Shown: one piece after another, positions 34,376-42,960 of the stretch
Numbering within the stretch: the first letter of the stretch is position 1
Layout: each line of letters opens with the position of its first letter
Assembly: GCA_012960755.1 (NCBI GenBank)
Contig: DUAT01000009.1
Span: 1 to 45,877 of the forward strand
Origin: Gammaproteobacteria bacterium
Lineage (GTDB): Bacteria; Pseudomonadota; Gammaproteobacteria; Pseudomonadales; Azotimanducaceae_A
Reading direction: 5' to 3'
Length of the DNA stretch: 45,877 nt
Program-made: the position numbers and the translations under genes
The notes under the pieces: generated by a model
What the model was told of the DNA's origin: nothing
Database searches by the model: none
The model's input: only the letters and a program-made list of their open reading frames with translations

Positions 34376-34532
34376 ACGGTGCAATCCGGAAATGTACCAC
34401 CCCAAAAACTCCGATGCTTATGTGCCGATAGGCACACAAATCCTACCCTCGCGCAATGATGAAACTGATTCGCGAACCTCTTCAACCGTGTTAGGGTAGA
34501 TGCAAATGTTACCAACTCTAGAGTAGATCAAC

Positions 34533-35864
34533 ATGTCGGATAAATCTGCCGGGCTTACCCAGTCTCAGTTGGATGCTCACTGGATGCCATTTACCGCGAA
34601 TCGGCAATTTAAAAAGGATCCCCGGATAATCGTTGCCGCCGATGGTTGTTACTACACGGATGCAGAAGGTCGAAAAGTATTCGATGGCCTTTCGGGCCTG
34701 TGGACCTGCGGGCTCGGGCACAATGTGCCGCAAATCAATGAAGCGGTCAGCAACCAGATGAAACAGTTGGATTACAGCCCGGCATTCCAGTTCGGTCACG
34801 TCAAATCCTTCCAGTTGGCAGAGCGTATTACGGAATTTATGCCAGCAGGCCTGAATCGGGTTTTCTTTACGAATTCAGGCTCAGAGGCCGTGGAAACGTC
34901 CCTGAAAATAGCTCGGGCTTATTGGCGCAAGTTGGGTCAACCCGGGAAGACCAAACTCATAGGTCGGTCAAAAGGCTATCACGGTGTCAACTTTGGCGGG
35001 ATCAGCGTCGGCGGTATTGGTGCCAACCGGGCACTCTTCGGTGAAACCCTGGCAACCGACCATCTCAGGCACACGATGTTGGCCGAGAATGCCTTCAGCA
35101 AAGGCATGCCGGATCAGGGAGCCGATCTGGCAGATGACCTGCTTGAAATGATTGCGCTACACGACGCCTCAAATATCGCTGCCGTTATTGTCGAACCACT
35201 GGCCGGTTCCTGTGGTGTTCTGCCTCCACCGGTCGGCTATCTGCCACGGCTGCGGGAAATATGTGACCAGCACAATATTCTGTTGATTTTCGACGAGGTG
35301 ATCTGTGCGTTCGGTCGGATGGGTGCAAATACCGGGGCCGAAGCATTTGGCGTCACACCGGATATTATTGCAATCGCCAAACAGGTGACCAATGGTGCGA
35401 TGCCGCTGGGTGCAACGGTCGTGAAGCAAAACATCTACGACACATTCATGGATACCGATGCGCCGGAGTACATGCTGGAACTGCCCCACGGCTATACTTA
35501 CTCGGCACACCCGGTTGCCTGCGCAGCGGCTCTGGCTGCTCTGGAAGTTCTGGAGCAACAGCAACTAATCCCCCGGGTTGCTAAAACCGCCACGCATTTT
35601 GAAAAGGCGATTCACGAACTCAAAGATTGTGAAAATGTAATGGACATTCGCAACTATGGACTGGCTTCCGGTCTTACCCTTGCACCCTACCCTGGAGAAC
35701 CAGCCCGACGACCCTATGAAATCGCCATGGGCATGTGGGAGAAGGGTTTTTATGTTCGATACGGTGGCGATACAATACAGCTGGGCTTGCCATTTATCGT
35801 TGAGCCGCAGGAAATAGACAGCCTGACCAATGCTCTGGCCGAAACGCTTGATGAATGCGCGTGA
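34533..35864 (+). CDS. Omega-amino acid--pyruvate aminotransferase (class III)
   Basis: This 443-residue PLP enzyme starts at ATG 34533. The N-terminal LDAHWMPFTANRQFKKDPRI block is typical of beta-alanine/omega-amino-acid:pyruvate transaminases. Other family features are FTNSGSEAVETSLKIARAY (112-130), KGYHG (147-151), LLIFDEVICAFGR with D254, Schiff-base Lys K283 in IAIAKQVTNGAMPLG, and HGYTYSAHPVACAAALA. It transfers the terminal amino group of an omega-amino acid or diamine to pyruvate, giving a semialdehyde and alanine. It is a different subgroup from the aminotransferase at 21479-22789. The gene is divergent from cassette 2 and stands 160 bases before the Rieske oxygenase. Confidence 0.9.
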   Translation: MSDKSAGLTQSQLDAHWMPFTANRQFKKDPRIIVAADGCYYTDAEGRKVFDGLSGLWTCGLGHNVPQINEAVSNQMKQLDYSPAFQFGHVKSFQLAERITEFMPAGLNRVFFTNSGSEAVETSLKIARAYWRKLGQPGKTKLIGRSKGYHGVNFGGISVGGIGANRALFGETLATDHLRHTMLAENAFSKGMPDQGADLADDLLEMIALHDASNIAAVIVEPLAGSCGVLPPPVGYLPRLREICDQHNILLIFDEVICAFGRMGANTGAEAFGVTPDIIAIAKQVTNGAMPLGATVVKQNIYDTFMDTDAPEYMLELPHGYTYSAHPVACAAALAALEVLEQQQLIPRVAKTATHFEKAIHELKDCENVMDIRNYGLASGLTLAPYPGEPARRPYEIAMGMWEKGFYVRYGGDTIQLGLPFIVEPQEIDSLTNALAETLDECA

Positions 35865-35893
35865 TGATTACAAACGAATATGGAACAAGTTCT

Positions 35894-35977
35894 TTTGCCA
35901 ACATGTTGCAACGAAAAAGGTCTGTTCGGGTAGCTCGGCGCCCCACCGAACAACTCTGAGTCTTCAAGGTTGGCAAA
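35894..35977 (+). promoter_or_regulatory. Nested inverted repeats in the leader of the Rieske oxygenase gene
   Basis: An outer perfect 9-base stem pairs TTTGCCAAC (35894-35902) with GTTGGCAAA (35969-35977). An inner perfect 7-base stem pairs TGTTCGG (35923-35929) with CCGAACA (35946-35952). A further small stem, AAGCA-CAAA-TGCTT, follows directly. It lies between the aminotransferase stop and the Rieske start. It may be a structured leader RNA, an attenuator/terminator of the upstream gene without a U-run, or binding sites. Confidence 0.5.
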
Positions 35978-36024
35978 GCACAAATGCTTGGAATTAGTGT
36001 CAGGCCAAGACTAGAATCAAGCCT

Positions 36025-37182
36025 ATGGATACCGATAAAAAGGGATTTAACAATCTGACGGAGGTGATTCCTTCACTTGCGGCCAAGAGTTACTTTGATG
36101 AACGAACCTACGAGTCTGAATTAACGTCAATCTGGTACCAGAACTGGATATACGCCGGTCGAGCCGACGAGATCAAAAATGTCGGTGATTTCAAATCAGT
36201 CAGGCTCGGGTCCCAGAATATTCTTCTCGTTAGAAGCACAGATCTGGTAATTAATGGTTTTTTTAACACCTGCAGACACCGGGGTTCCAAATTGTGCACG
36301 CAAGACAAGGGCAATCTTAAAACCAAGCATATTTCCTGCCCCTATCATCGATGGACCTATTCGCTCGACGGTGCCCTGGTCAAGACCCCGCGCCTCACGC
36401 CGACTGACGACTTTGACAGGTCTAACTATTCGTTATACCCGGTGGCCGTGGAACAATGGGGTGGTTGTTTGTTCGTTAACCTGGCGGGAGAAAACGCAAC
36501 TTCATTTGACCTGTCGATGGATCCATCCTATGACCTTCTTGACAACTGGCCATTGCAGGATTTGAAGCTGGCCCATTCATACCAGAGTCGTCTGCAGTGC
36601 AACTGGAAGATTTTCTGGGAGAACTTCGTCGAGTGCTATCACTGTCCGGGTTTGCATCCTGAATTGTGCGATCTTGTCCCTATTTACAAACGAACCCAGG
36701 TCAGCCACGACGATGAACCGGATTGGGAGAATCACCAGCAGGACACCGATCCAAGCTATCGGGGTGGCATAAAAACTGGCGCCGGTTCCTGGTCAATGGA
36801 CGGAAAAATCCACGGCTGTGTGTTTCCAAAACTGAGTACAGAAGAACGGCAAATCGGGTTTGTCTACGTTCAAAATCTACCGTCAGTATTCGTTGTTGCA
36901 CACGCAGACTATGTGAGGATCGTCTCGATCCTGCCGGACGGACCGGATGGTATTCTGCTCAAAGTCGAGTGGCTGCTTTCTGAGGAGTCACTGGCGAAAG
37001 AGAACCTGGCCCTGGCAAAAATCGTCGATTTCGGTCTCTTGATTATTCAGCAGGATGCCACTATATGCGAACTCAACCAGCAAGGTGTCCAGTCAATTCC
37101 CCATCACAATGGTGTGCTTATGCCCCAGGAATATGATGTTGCGAATTTTCATCGTTGGGTCCAAAAACACGTGAGTCCGTAA
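36025..37182 (+). CDS. Rieske ring-hydroxylating oxygenase alpha subunit, GbcA-like
   Basis: This 385-residue protein has a complete set of metal ligands. The Rieske 2Fe-2S site is C83, H85 (NTCRHRGS) and C105, H108 (ISCPYHRW). The mononuclear iron site is H206 and H211 (FVECYHCPGLHPE) plus D344 (IIQQDATIC), and bridging E203 is present. This is the class that includes glycine betaine monooxygenase GbcA and stachydrine and carnitine oxygenases, which N-demethylate or cleave quaternary amines and release formaldehyde or an aldehyde. No reductase gene is visible in the window, so electrons must come from elsewhere. The start is ATG 36025 with a weak ribosome site. The 3' end overlaps the convergent symporter gene by 65 bases. 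The exact substrate is uncertain. Confidence 0.9.
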   Translation: MDTDKKGFNNLTEVIPSLAAKSYFDERTYESELTSIWYQNWIYAGRADEIKNVGDFKSVRLGSQNILLVRSTDLVINGFFNTCRHRGSKLCTQDKGNLKTKHISCPYHRWTYSLDGALVKTPRLTPTDDFDRSNYSLYPVAVEQWGGCLFVNLAGENATSFDLSMDPSYDLLDNWPLQDLKLAHSYQSRLQCNWKIFWENFVECYHCPGLHPELCDLVPIYKRTQVSHDDEPDWENHQQDTDPSYRGGIKTGAGSWSMDGKIHGCVFPKLSTEERQIGFVYVQNLPSVFVVAHADYVRIVSILPDGPDGILLKVEWLLSEESLAKENLALAKIVDFGLLIIQQDATICELNQQGVQSIPHHNGVLMPQEYDVANFHRWVQKHVSP

Positions 37183-38707
37183 AATTAGGGTCTGTTGTCG
37201 CCAGGTCGCTGAGATAAGCGTCCTGTTGGGCCTGGTTTCTTGACAACAGGCTCACTAAGAAACCAGCCGTCAGCGACAGCGCGAATGCTGGCGGTAAAGC
37301 TTCCAATGCGGTGAAATGAGGTCCGACTGACTCGAAATTCTGAACGACAAATTTGAATAAGGGAATTGCAAGAAATCCCACCAGCATTGAGCTGATCGCG
37401 CCGCTTGCCGTATATTGTTTCCAGAACAGTGAGAGAATCATCATGGGGCAGAAGGTTGCCGCGATTCCCGACCATCCAAAAATAACAAACCAGAAAATAG
37501 TCCGATCAGGCGACAGAACCGAAACCGTGAGCGCAACGCCCAGCGCTATCACCGCCAGGCTGACTGTGACCCAACGAGAAAAACGGGCTGCTTGATGGTC
37601 AGCAAGTGCAGGATTGACGATAACCTGATAAAAATCATGGGTCACAGCACCTGCCGCCATGATGAGCAACGATGACACGGTGGACATAATCGCCGCCAGA
37701 ACTGCCGCGATGTAGAGCCCAACAAGAATCGACGGGAATACATGCTCAACAAGCTCCGGCAGTACATTCTGGGCACCGTTGCCGAGAACCGACGTCGGGT
37801 CTGTTCCCGTATCCGTAAACAGATAGCGCCCAATCAATCCAATACTCACCGCCGAGGTATCTACCAGCAAGGTAAAAGCAACAGCAACCCAGCGGCCTTT
37901 TTGTATTTCCTGTTCGCTTTTAATCGCAATGAATCTGACAAATATCTGCGGTGAACCCATAAAACCCAGGCCAATCAACATCATGCCAACAATCGTTAAG
38001 ACACTCATCAGACTGACTTGGGTACTACCGGTAATCGATACCAGCGCGGGGTCGATAGACGCCAGCTTTTCAAACAGACCGACCGAGGGGTCAAGCGAGT
38101 ACCAGGCCACAAGCGGCAGCGCAACGAGGCAAACCAGCATCACCACACCTTGAAAAAGATCAGTCCAGGCAACGGCGAGAAAACCTCCCAGGACACAGTA
38201 GATAACAACCACGACGAAGCCGATCACCGCCCCAAGGTGGTAATCCCAGCCCAGGAAACGTTCGAAGGCAGAACCGGTGGCATCGATTTGTGCGCTGATA
38301 TAGGCAAGTACAAACGCCGTCAGGGAGACTGTTGCAACCAATCGCAGCAAATGCGACTTTTGTCGGAAACGGCTGACCAGAAAGTCCGTAACCGTCAGGC
38401 TATCATAGTGATCGGTCAAGGCTTTAAATCGCTTTGCCATCAAGAACCAGGCAACGGATACACCTACCAGCTCACCGACTACCACCCAATAGGCACTGAC
38501 ACCCGCAACCGCGCCCATCCCGGTAAGGCCTAAAAGTAACCAGGCACTTTCACCTGTCGCCTGGGTGGAAAAAGCAGCAACCCAATATCCGAGGCTTTTA
38601 CCGCCGACAAAAAAGTCTCTAATCCCGTGGATCCGACGGGACGCAATGTAACCAATCGCAATCAACACACCAAAGTAAAGGAACATCATGAGGTATTTTT
38701 CTAACAA
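37118..38707 (-). CDS. Sodium:solute symporter, PutP-like
   Basis: This 529-residue protein has about 13 hydrophobic helices. The N-terminal region (RIHGIRDFFVGGKSLGYWVA, ESAWLLLGLTGMGA) matches the SSS family near the sodium/proline symporter PutP. It imports a small solute with sodium: proline, a betaine or another osmolyte. The annotated start is TTG 38707 with no clear ribosome site. Two adjacent ATGs at 38689 and 38686 are alternatives, but they would trim the first helix compared with PutP. The last 65 bases overlap the 3' end of the Rieske gene on the other strand, so its C-terminal tail (TDPNFTDSRVFGPND) is encoded antisense to the oxygenase. Neighbouring quaternary-amine enzymes make a betaine-type substrate plausible. 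Confidence 0.88.
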   Translation of the reverse strand: MLEKYLMMFLYFGVLIAIGYIASRRIHGIRDFFVGGKSLGYWVAAFSTQATGESAWLLLGLTGMGAVAGVSAYWVVVGELVGVSVAWFLMAKRFKALTDHYDSLTVTDFLVSRFRQKSHLLRLVATVSLTAFVLAYISAQIDATGSAFERFLGWDYHLGAVIGFVVVVIYCVLGGFLAVAWTDLFQGVVMLVCLVALPLVAWYSLDPSVGLFEKLASIDPALVSITGSTQVSLMSVLTIVGMMLIGLGFMGSPQIFVRFIAIKSEQEIQKGRWVAVAFTLLVDTSAVSIGLIGRYLFTDTGTDPTSVLGNGAQNVLPELVEHVFPSILVGLYIAAVLAAIMSTVSSLLIMAAGAVTHDFYQVIVNPALADHQAARFSRWVTVSLAVIALGVALTVSVLSPDRTIFWFVIFGWSGIAATFCPMMILSLFWKQYTASGAISSMLVGFLAIPLFKFVVQNFESVGPHFTALEALPPAFALSLTAGFLVSLLSRNQAQQDAYLSDLATTDPNFTDSRVFGPNDENSQHHIPGA

Positions 38708-38923
38708 TTTTTAGCCCGGTGATCGGTTGCAAACGTATTGATTTTGTCACGGTTTCAAGTTTCGTAATAGCCCCGAGGAGGTTGCAAAAAGGAACGAACA
38801 GCCCATTATCAGCTTAACCAACTTGGACAGTGGCTGAGAAAAGATACTCCGCCTATGCGCTGCTGTTGGGGAAGCCAATGCATGTTTTGATCAGCAAACC
38901 GAATTAATCGAAAGGGGGTTAGG

Positions 38924-39328
38924 ATGATTACCGGCAGATGTGAGTGCGCCAGAGTGCAGTATGCGGTGGACGGGGAAATTGTGGATTTTTCCCACTGTCA
39001 TTGTTCGATTTGCAGGCGCATTCATGGTGCTGCTTTTGCCACCTGGGGCGGAGTCGCCCGTGACAAATTCTCCTACCTGTCTGGGGAGGACAGCCTCAAA
39101 ATCTACGCCTTCTCGGTAAATGCTGACAGCATTTTTTGCAAGCACTGTGGTTCGACCCTTTTGGTCGATTTTAAACCCGAGCCGGAAGCACTCTACATTA
39201 CCCTCGGCACAGTCGACGGAACGGTGAAGTGCCCACCGGGTTACCATCAATTTGTTGGCTCAAAAGCCCCCTGGTTTGAAATTCACGACGAGTTGCCACA
39301 GTATAAAGGCTGGCCCGAGGACGGTTAA
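38924..39328 (+). CDS. GFA/CENP-V family zinc protein
   Basis: This 134-residue protein has a strong ribosome site (AGGGGGTTAGG). The zinc-binding Cys pattern of the glutathione-dependent formaldehyde-activating (GFA) family is complete: C6 and C8 (GRCECA), SHCHCSICRR, and FCKHCGST. The length is normal. The family is named for an enzyme reported to speed formation of S-hydroxymethylglutathione from formaldehyde; many members have no proven activity. Here it lies 20 bases before the PhyH-Nudix-like gene in a probable two-gene operon, and near enzymes that would release formaldehyde by N-demethylation. A formaldehyde role is therefore attractive but inferred. Confidence 0.87.
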   Translation: MITGRCECARVQYAVDGEIVDFSHCHCSICRRIHGAAFATWGGVARDKFSYLSGEDSLKIYAFSVNADSIFCKHCGSTLLVDFKPEPEALYITLGTVDGTVKCPPGYHQFVGSKAPWFEIHDELPQYKGWPEDG

Positions 39329-39348
39329 ACCTCATTACGGAAAAAATT

Positions 39349-40533
39349 ATGCTGACAGAGCAACAAATTGCCCAGTACCAACAGGACGGGTATCTCATAC
39401 TGCGATCTCAATTCTCCGAGAGCGAAATGCAAACCCTGGACTCTGCCTGTGAGGAGCATCCACCACTTGATGACGGCAAACCGGTGGGTACATACCCGCA
39501 ACCGGGTCGGTACACCCTGGCAAAAAGCTCCTGGAACCATCCGGGGTTTGTTGGTTTTGCCGAACATGCAACGATAGTGGGCGGCGCGAAAGCACTGCTC
39601 GAGGATGAGGTCTACCTGACAGCTTATGTGATGTACGATCGAACACCGGGTGGAAAGGGTCTACCGGCACACCATGACTACAAACGCTGGCGTCCCGTGG
39701 GATCTTCCGTTAACTGGCTGTTTACCGTTATTCCAATTTGCGATTTTGACGAGGTGACGGGACAGCTTTTTATTGCTCCCGGTTCCCACAGGCTCGACCG
39801 ATATACCGATCGCGGTGAAGGGGTGACCCACATCAACGAAGCTGTTGTTCCCAAACCGGACGACTTCATTGATCCGGGGCTCAAGCGTGGCGATCTGCTT
39901 TTTATGAATATGCACCTGTGGCACAAAGCCGCCGACAACAACTCAAACCAGCACCGGACCGGGCTTTTCAACAAGTACGCAGCACAGCACTGCCCACCGG
40001 CGACGGGTTACTTTCTGTTTACTGATGATATCTATGACGCCTTCTCGGACACGGGTAAAGAATTGATCGCGGTTCACAGTAACAAAAAAATCGAGACCAC
40101 CAGGCTTCTGTTACATCGCAATCGCGACGATCAGGATGAATTTTTCTTCGTTGAAAAAGACGGTGTGCTGGAACTTCCCGGCGGAAATACTTTCTTCGAA
40201 GACGCGATCCCGGACTGGGATATTGGAAACTACATCGGTGCATTACAGAAAAATGTGATCAGGCAAATAAGGCTTGAAACACCCTGGGTCAGCTACATCG
40301 GCGACTACGATGAGGAAGATCACCTTTGTCGGATTTATGGTTATCCCATGAACTGGAATGGATTTCCCGTCCCTTATTCTGAAGGGAAATGGGTTTCAAA
40401 ATCCGAACTGGAGAAAGTGCAATTCAAGTTCGGCTATGAAGCCGCAACCATCAAAGACTGGCTGAAACCAGGCGTCATCCGGGGCAAAGGATTAACCCAG
40501 GCGAAGTCCCGGGTTGATCAATTCGCCTATTGA
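39349..40533 (+). CDS. Phytanoyl-CoA dioxygenase (PhyH) domain fused to a degenerate Nudix-like domain
   Basis: The protein has 394 residues. Residues about 5-235 form a PhyH-type Fe(II)/2-oxoglutarate oxygenase with iron ligands H108, D110 (PAHHDYKRW) and H192 (MHLWHKAADN), and R203 as likely 2-oxoglutarate ligand; GSHRLDR is also typical. Residues about 248-372 look like a Nudix fold: TTRLLLHRN, DGVLELPGGNTFFED, then a helix VIRQIRLET where a Nudix box would have REUxEE, and GKWVSKSELEKVQF near the end. The catalytic Glu pair is not conserved, so pyrophosphohydrolase activity is doubtful; the domain may bind a nucleotide or substrate. PhyH enzymes hydroxylate acyl-CoAs or small molecules such as ectoine. 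The gene is co-oriented with the GFA gene, 20 bases downstream. Confidence 0.8.
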   Translation: MLTEQQIAQYQQDGYLILRSQFSESEMQTLDSACEEHPPLDDGKPVGTYPQPGRYTLAKSSWNHPGFVGFAEHATIVGGAKALLEDEVYLTAYVMYDRTPGGKGLPAHHDYKRWRPVGSSVNWLFTVIPICDFDEVTGQLFIAPGSHRLDRYTDRGEGVTHINEAVVPKPDDFIDPGLKRGDLLFMNMHLWHKAADNNSNQHRTGLFNKYAAQHCPPATGYFLFTDDIYDAFSDTGKELIAVHSNKKIETTRLLLHRNRDDQDEFFFVEKDGVLELPGGNTFFEDAIPDWDIGNYIGALQKNVIRQIRLETPWVSYIGDYDEEDHLCRIYGYPMNWNGFPVPYSEGKWVSKSELEKVQFKFGYEAATIKDWLKPGVIRGKGLTQAKSRVDQFAY

Positions 40534-40552
40534 CACATAGCAGGTGCAACAC

Positions 40553-41665
40553 TCACAACGCTATAAATCGAGCCGGATTGTCGAGCACCACCTTATTGCC
40601 GACGTCCTCTCCGACGGCATCGAAAGTTGACTGAGCCTTCGTGTATGCACCCGGGTAAGTACAGTCAAAGTGCGGGTAGTCTGACCCCCACAGGATGCAG
40701 TCCAACAGTCCCTTTTCCTTCATCCAGCGTAAACCCGTTTCCTCATCGGGTTCCATCGAAACAAAACACTGCTCTTTGAAGAGTTCACTGGGACGACGTG
40801 TCAGCCAGGGCGTATGATGTCCCATCACTTCAAAGTGCTCATCCAGTCGATCAATCCAGTACGGAATCCAGCCCAGGCCGCTTTCAAAAAACCCGACCCG
40901 TAATTGGGGAAAACGATTCAGCACACCACCGGCGACAATGTCCATCACCACTGCCATTTGTCCGAAGGGGTGTGCAATCATATGATCGTAAAATACATTG
41001 CCTTCATAGCGCTCCGATGAGAATCCTTTCATGCGTGAACCAAAGCTGCCGTGGATTCCGACCGCCAGGTTGTCTGCCTGGGCTACCTGCCAGATAGGAT
41101 CGCAACGCTCGTCGTATAGTGCCAAACCGTTAAAACGTTCCGGACGAATGACCAGTCCTTTTAAACCCAGTTTGGCCAGGCGTTTTGTTTCCGCCACGGC
41201 AAGTGCCGGGTCCTGCATCGGAATGATCCCCATGGCAAACAGTCGATTGGGATTTTCCTTGCAGAAATCGCTTATCCAGTTGTTGTATGCCCGGCAGGTT
41301 TCAGCGGCAATTTCCGGATCCCGGATATCACCCCACAACAAGTGTATTGAGGGGAAGAACAGGGCCTGGTCGATACCTTCTTCGTCAAGCACCACTATTC
41401 TTGCTGCGGGATCATAACCACCGGGTAGAATATCATCCCAGGTAAGGGATTGACCAGGCGCCATACCGCCCGGAATACATGCTTCAGCCGGGCCCGGGCC
41501 TTGCCCGCCCATGCGGGAATGACCCTCAACAACAATACCACTATGCCCATTTTCGGTGCGGATCTGTAATACATCGGCGCGATACTTCGACGCCGTGTAT
41601 TCTGTCCATACCAATTCAGGTTCACAGATATGTCCATCTGCATCGATTACTGTGTCCGGGCGCAT
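40553..41665 (-). CDS. Amidohydrolase-2 family metal-dependent hydrolase/decarboxylase
   Basis: This 370-residue TIM-barrel protein starts at ATG 41665, with GAGGACC upstream. Metal-site features of the amidohydrolase-2 family (ACMSD-like) are VIDADGH near the N-terminus, IHGSFGSR (strand-4/5 His), and the C-terminal ILWGSDYPHFD with the catalytic Asp. GLKGLVIRPERFNGLALYDE is also family-typical. Members hydrolyse C-N or ester bonds or decarboxylate aromatic acids. The substrate is not identifiable. The gene is convergent with the PhyH-type gene, 19 bases apart, and is not in an operon with a neighbour. Confidence 0.87.
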   Translation of the reverse strand: MRPDTVIDADGHICEPELVWTEYTASKYRADVLQIRTENGHSGIVVEGHSRMGGQGPGPAEACIPGGMAPGQSLTWDDILPGGYDPAARIVVLDEEGIDQALFFPSIHLLWGDIRDPEIAAETCRAYNNWISDFCKENPNRLFAMGIIPMQDPALAVAETKRLAKLGLKGLVIRPERFNGLALYDERCDPIWQVAQADNLAVGIHGSFGSRMKGFSSERYEGNVFYDHMIAHPFGQMAVVMDIVAGGVLNRFPQLRVGFFESGLGWIPYWIDRLDEHFEVMGHHTPWLTRRPSELFKEQCFVSMEPDEETGLRWMKEKGLLDCILWGSDYPHFDCTYPGAYTKAQSTFDAVGEDVGNKVVLDNPARFIAL

Positions 41666-41877
41666 GGCAGGTCCTCTTGGCGATGAGTTAAATCAGTATG
41701 CGCGTTGAGTTTCGTCAATGAAAGCCCCGTCCTAATTCTGGCCTCCATATTAATACCTTCCCCCATTGAATTTGAAATAAAGCCCTCGCATGTCAGGCCA
41801 AATGATTTCGACACTACAAGCGGGAAATACATGCGGGAATACGGGATAATACCGACTCATCACAAAGTGACAAGCAA

Positions 41878-42960
41878 ATGGACAAGTCCAGTTTTTTTAA
41901 GGATCTAAAAGTAGTTGAACTGGCCAGCGTGCTGGCAGGGCCTTCGGTGGGTTTATTTTTCGCTGAGCTTGGCGCAACAGTCACCAAGGTGGAAAATAAA
42001 CTGACCGGTGGAGATGTGACTCGAAACTGGCGCCTGCCGGGAGAAATGAACGACGACAATGCCTCTTCCTACTACTACTGCGCAAACTGGAATAAACAGG
42101 TTTTAATGCGCGATCTATCCAGTGAGAAGGACCTGGAAGAAATAGTCGCGCTGATTACAAACGCTGACCTGGTGATATCAAATTTCAAAGCCGGTGCAGC
42201 AGAAAAACTGGGGGTGTCATATGATCAACTCAAGACGCTTAACCCACGATTAATTTACGCCAGTGTTAATGCTTATGGTGAATCGGACCCGACACCGGGT
42301 TTCGATGTGGTTATCCAGGCCGAAACAGGATGGATTTATATGAATGGCGAGTCCGACGGGCAGCCTGTGAAGATGCCCGTCGCCTTAATGGATGTGTTGG
42401 CCGCGCATCAGTTGAAAGAAGGTATCCTGCTTGCGTTATTGGATCGGGAGCGAACCGGGCTTGGCTGCCATGTGTCAATTTCCCTGTTTGACACCGGGGT
42501 TGCGTCACTTGCAAACCAGGCAACCAACTGGCTGAACCTGCAAAACATCCCGCAGCGCCTCGGCAGCCGTCATCCAAATATTGCGCCTTATGGTGACACT
42601 TTTTATACAGCGGATAAAAAAGCATTGATCGTTTCCACCGGCACAACCAAACAATGGGAAGCGCTCTGCAAGCTGCTTGAACTGCCTGAATTGATCACGG
42701 ACAGGAGATTTGAAACCAACACATCGAGGCTGGAGCATCGGGATCAGCTGGCTGAACAACTTGAGCGAGGCTTTGGTCAGTTCCAGGCAGATGAGCTGTT
42801 AAGAATCTGCCAGGAACAACAGGTTCCGATTGCACCTATTCGGAATATGCAGGAAGTCTTTGCTATTCCTGCAGCCCAGGATCTGGTGCTGGAGGAGACA
42901 GCCGGGGATGGAACCGTATCCAGGCGGGTTCAGACGGCAGTGTTTAAAGTTCGTCGCTAA
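41878..42960 (+). CDS. Family III CoA transferase (CaiB/BaiF)
   Basis: This 360-residue protein has the family III CoA-transferase fold: VVELASVLAGPSVGLFFAELGA (12-33), a VEN motif, LVISNFKAGAAEKLGV, and catalytic Asp D172 in MPVALMDVLAAHQL. It moves CoA between carboxylic acids through an aspartyl-CoA intermediate, as in carnitine, formate/oxalate or bile-acid metabolism. The length is at the short end of the family, and the C-terminus ends soon after RMQ-like positioning blocks (IRNMQEVFAIPAAQDL). It overlaps the convergent phosphatase gene by 4 bases. Together with the NDP-forming acyl-CoA synthetase it suggests a carboxylate is processed as a CoA ester; the acyl group is unknown. Confidence 0.89.
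   Translation: MDKSSFFKDLKVVELASVLAGPSVGLFFAELGATVTKVENKLTGGDVTRNWRLPGEMNDDNASSYYYCANWNKQVLMRDLSSEKDLEEIVALITNADLVISNFKAGAAEKLGVSYDQLKTLNPRLIYASVNAYGESDPTPGFDVVIQAETGWIYMNGESDGQPVKMPVALMDVLAAHQLKEGILLALLDRERTGLGCHVSISLFDTGVASLANQATNWLNLQNIPQRLGSRHPNIAPYGDTFYTADKKALIVSTGTTKQWEALCKLLELPELITDRRFETNTSRLEHRDQLAEQLERGFGQFQADELLRICQEQQVPIAPIRNMQEVFAIPAAQDLVLEETAGDGTVSRRVQTAVFKVRR

Noticed and set aside
38708..38923. Small gene or RNA between the symporter and GFA genes
   Set aside because: Only a short repeated GGTTGCAAA element and no convincing start, ribosome site or stable fold were seen; it probably just holds promoters.
41666..41877. Small gene in the gap between amidohydrolase and CoA transferase
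   Set aside because: Short frames lack ribosome sites. Two imperfect GCGGGAA repeats near 41820-41840 are too weak to call an operator.
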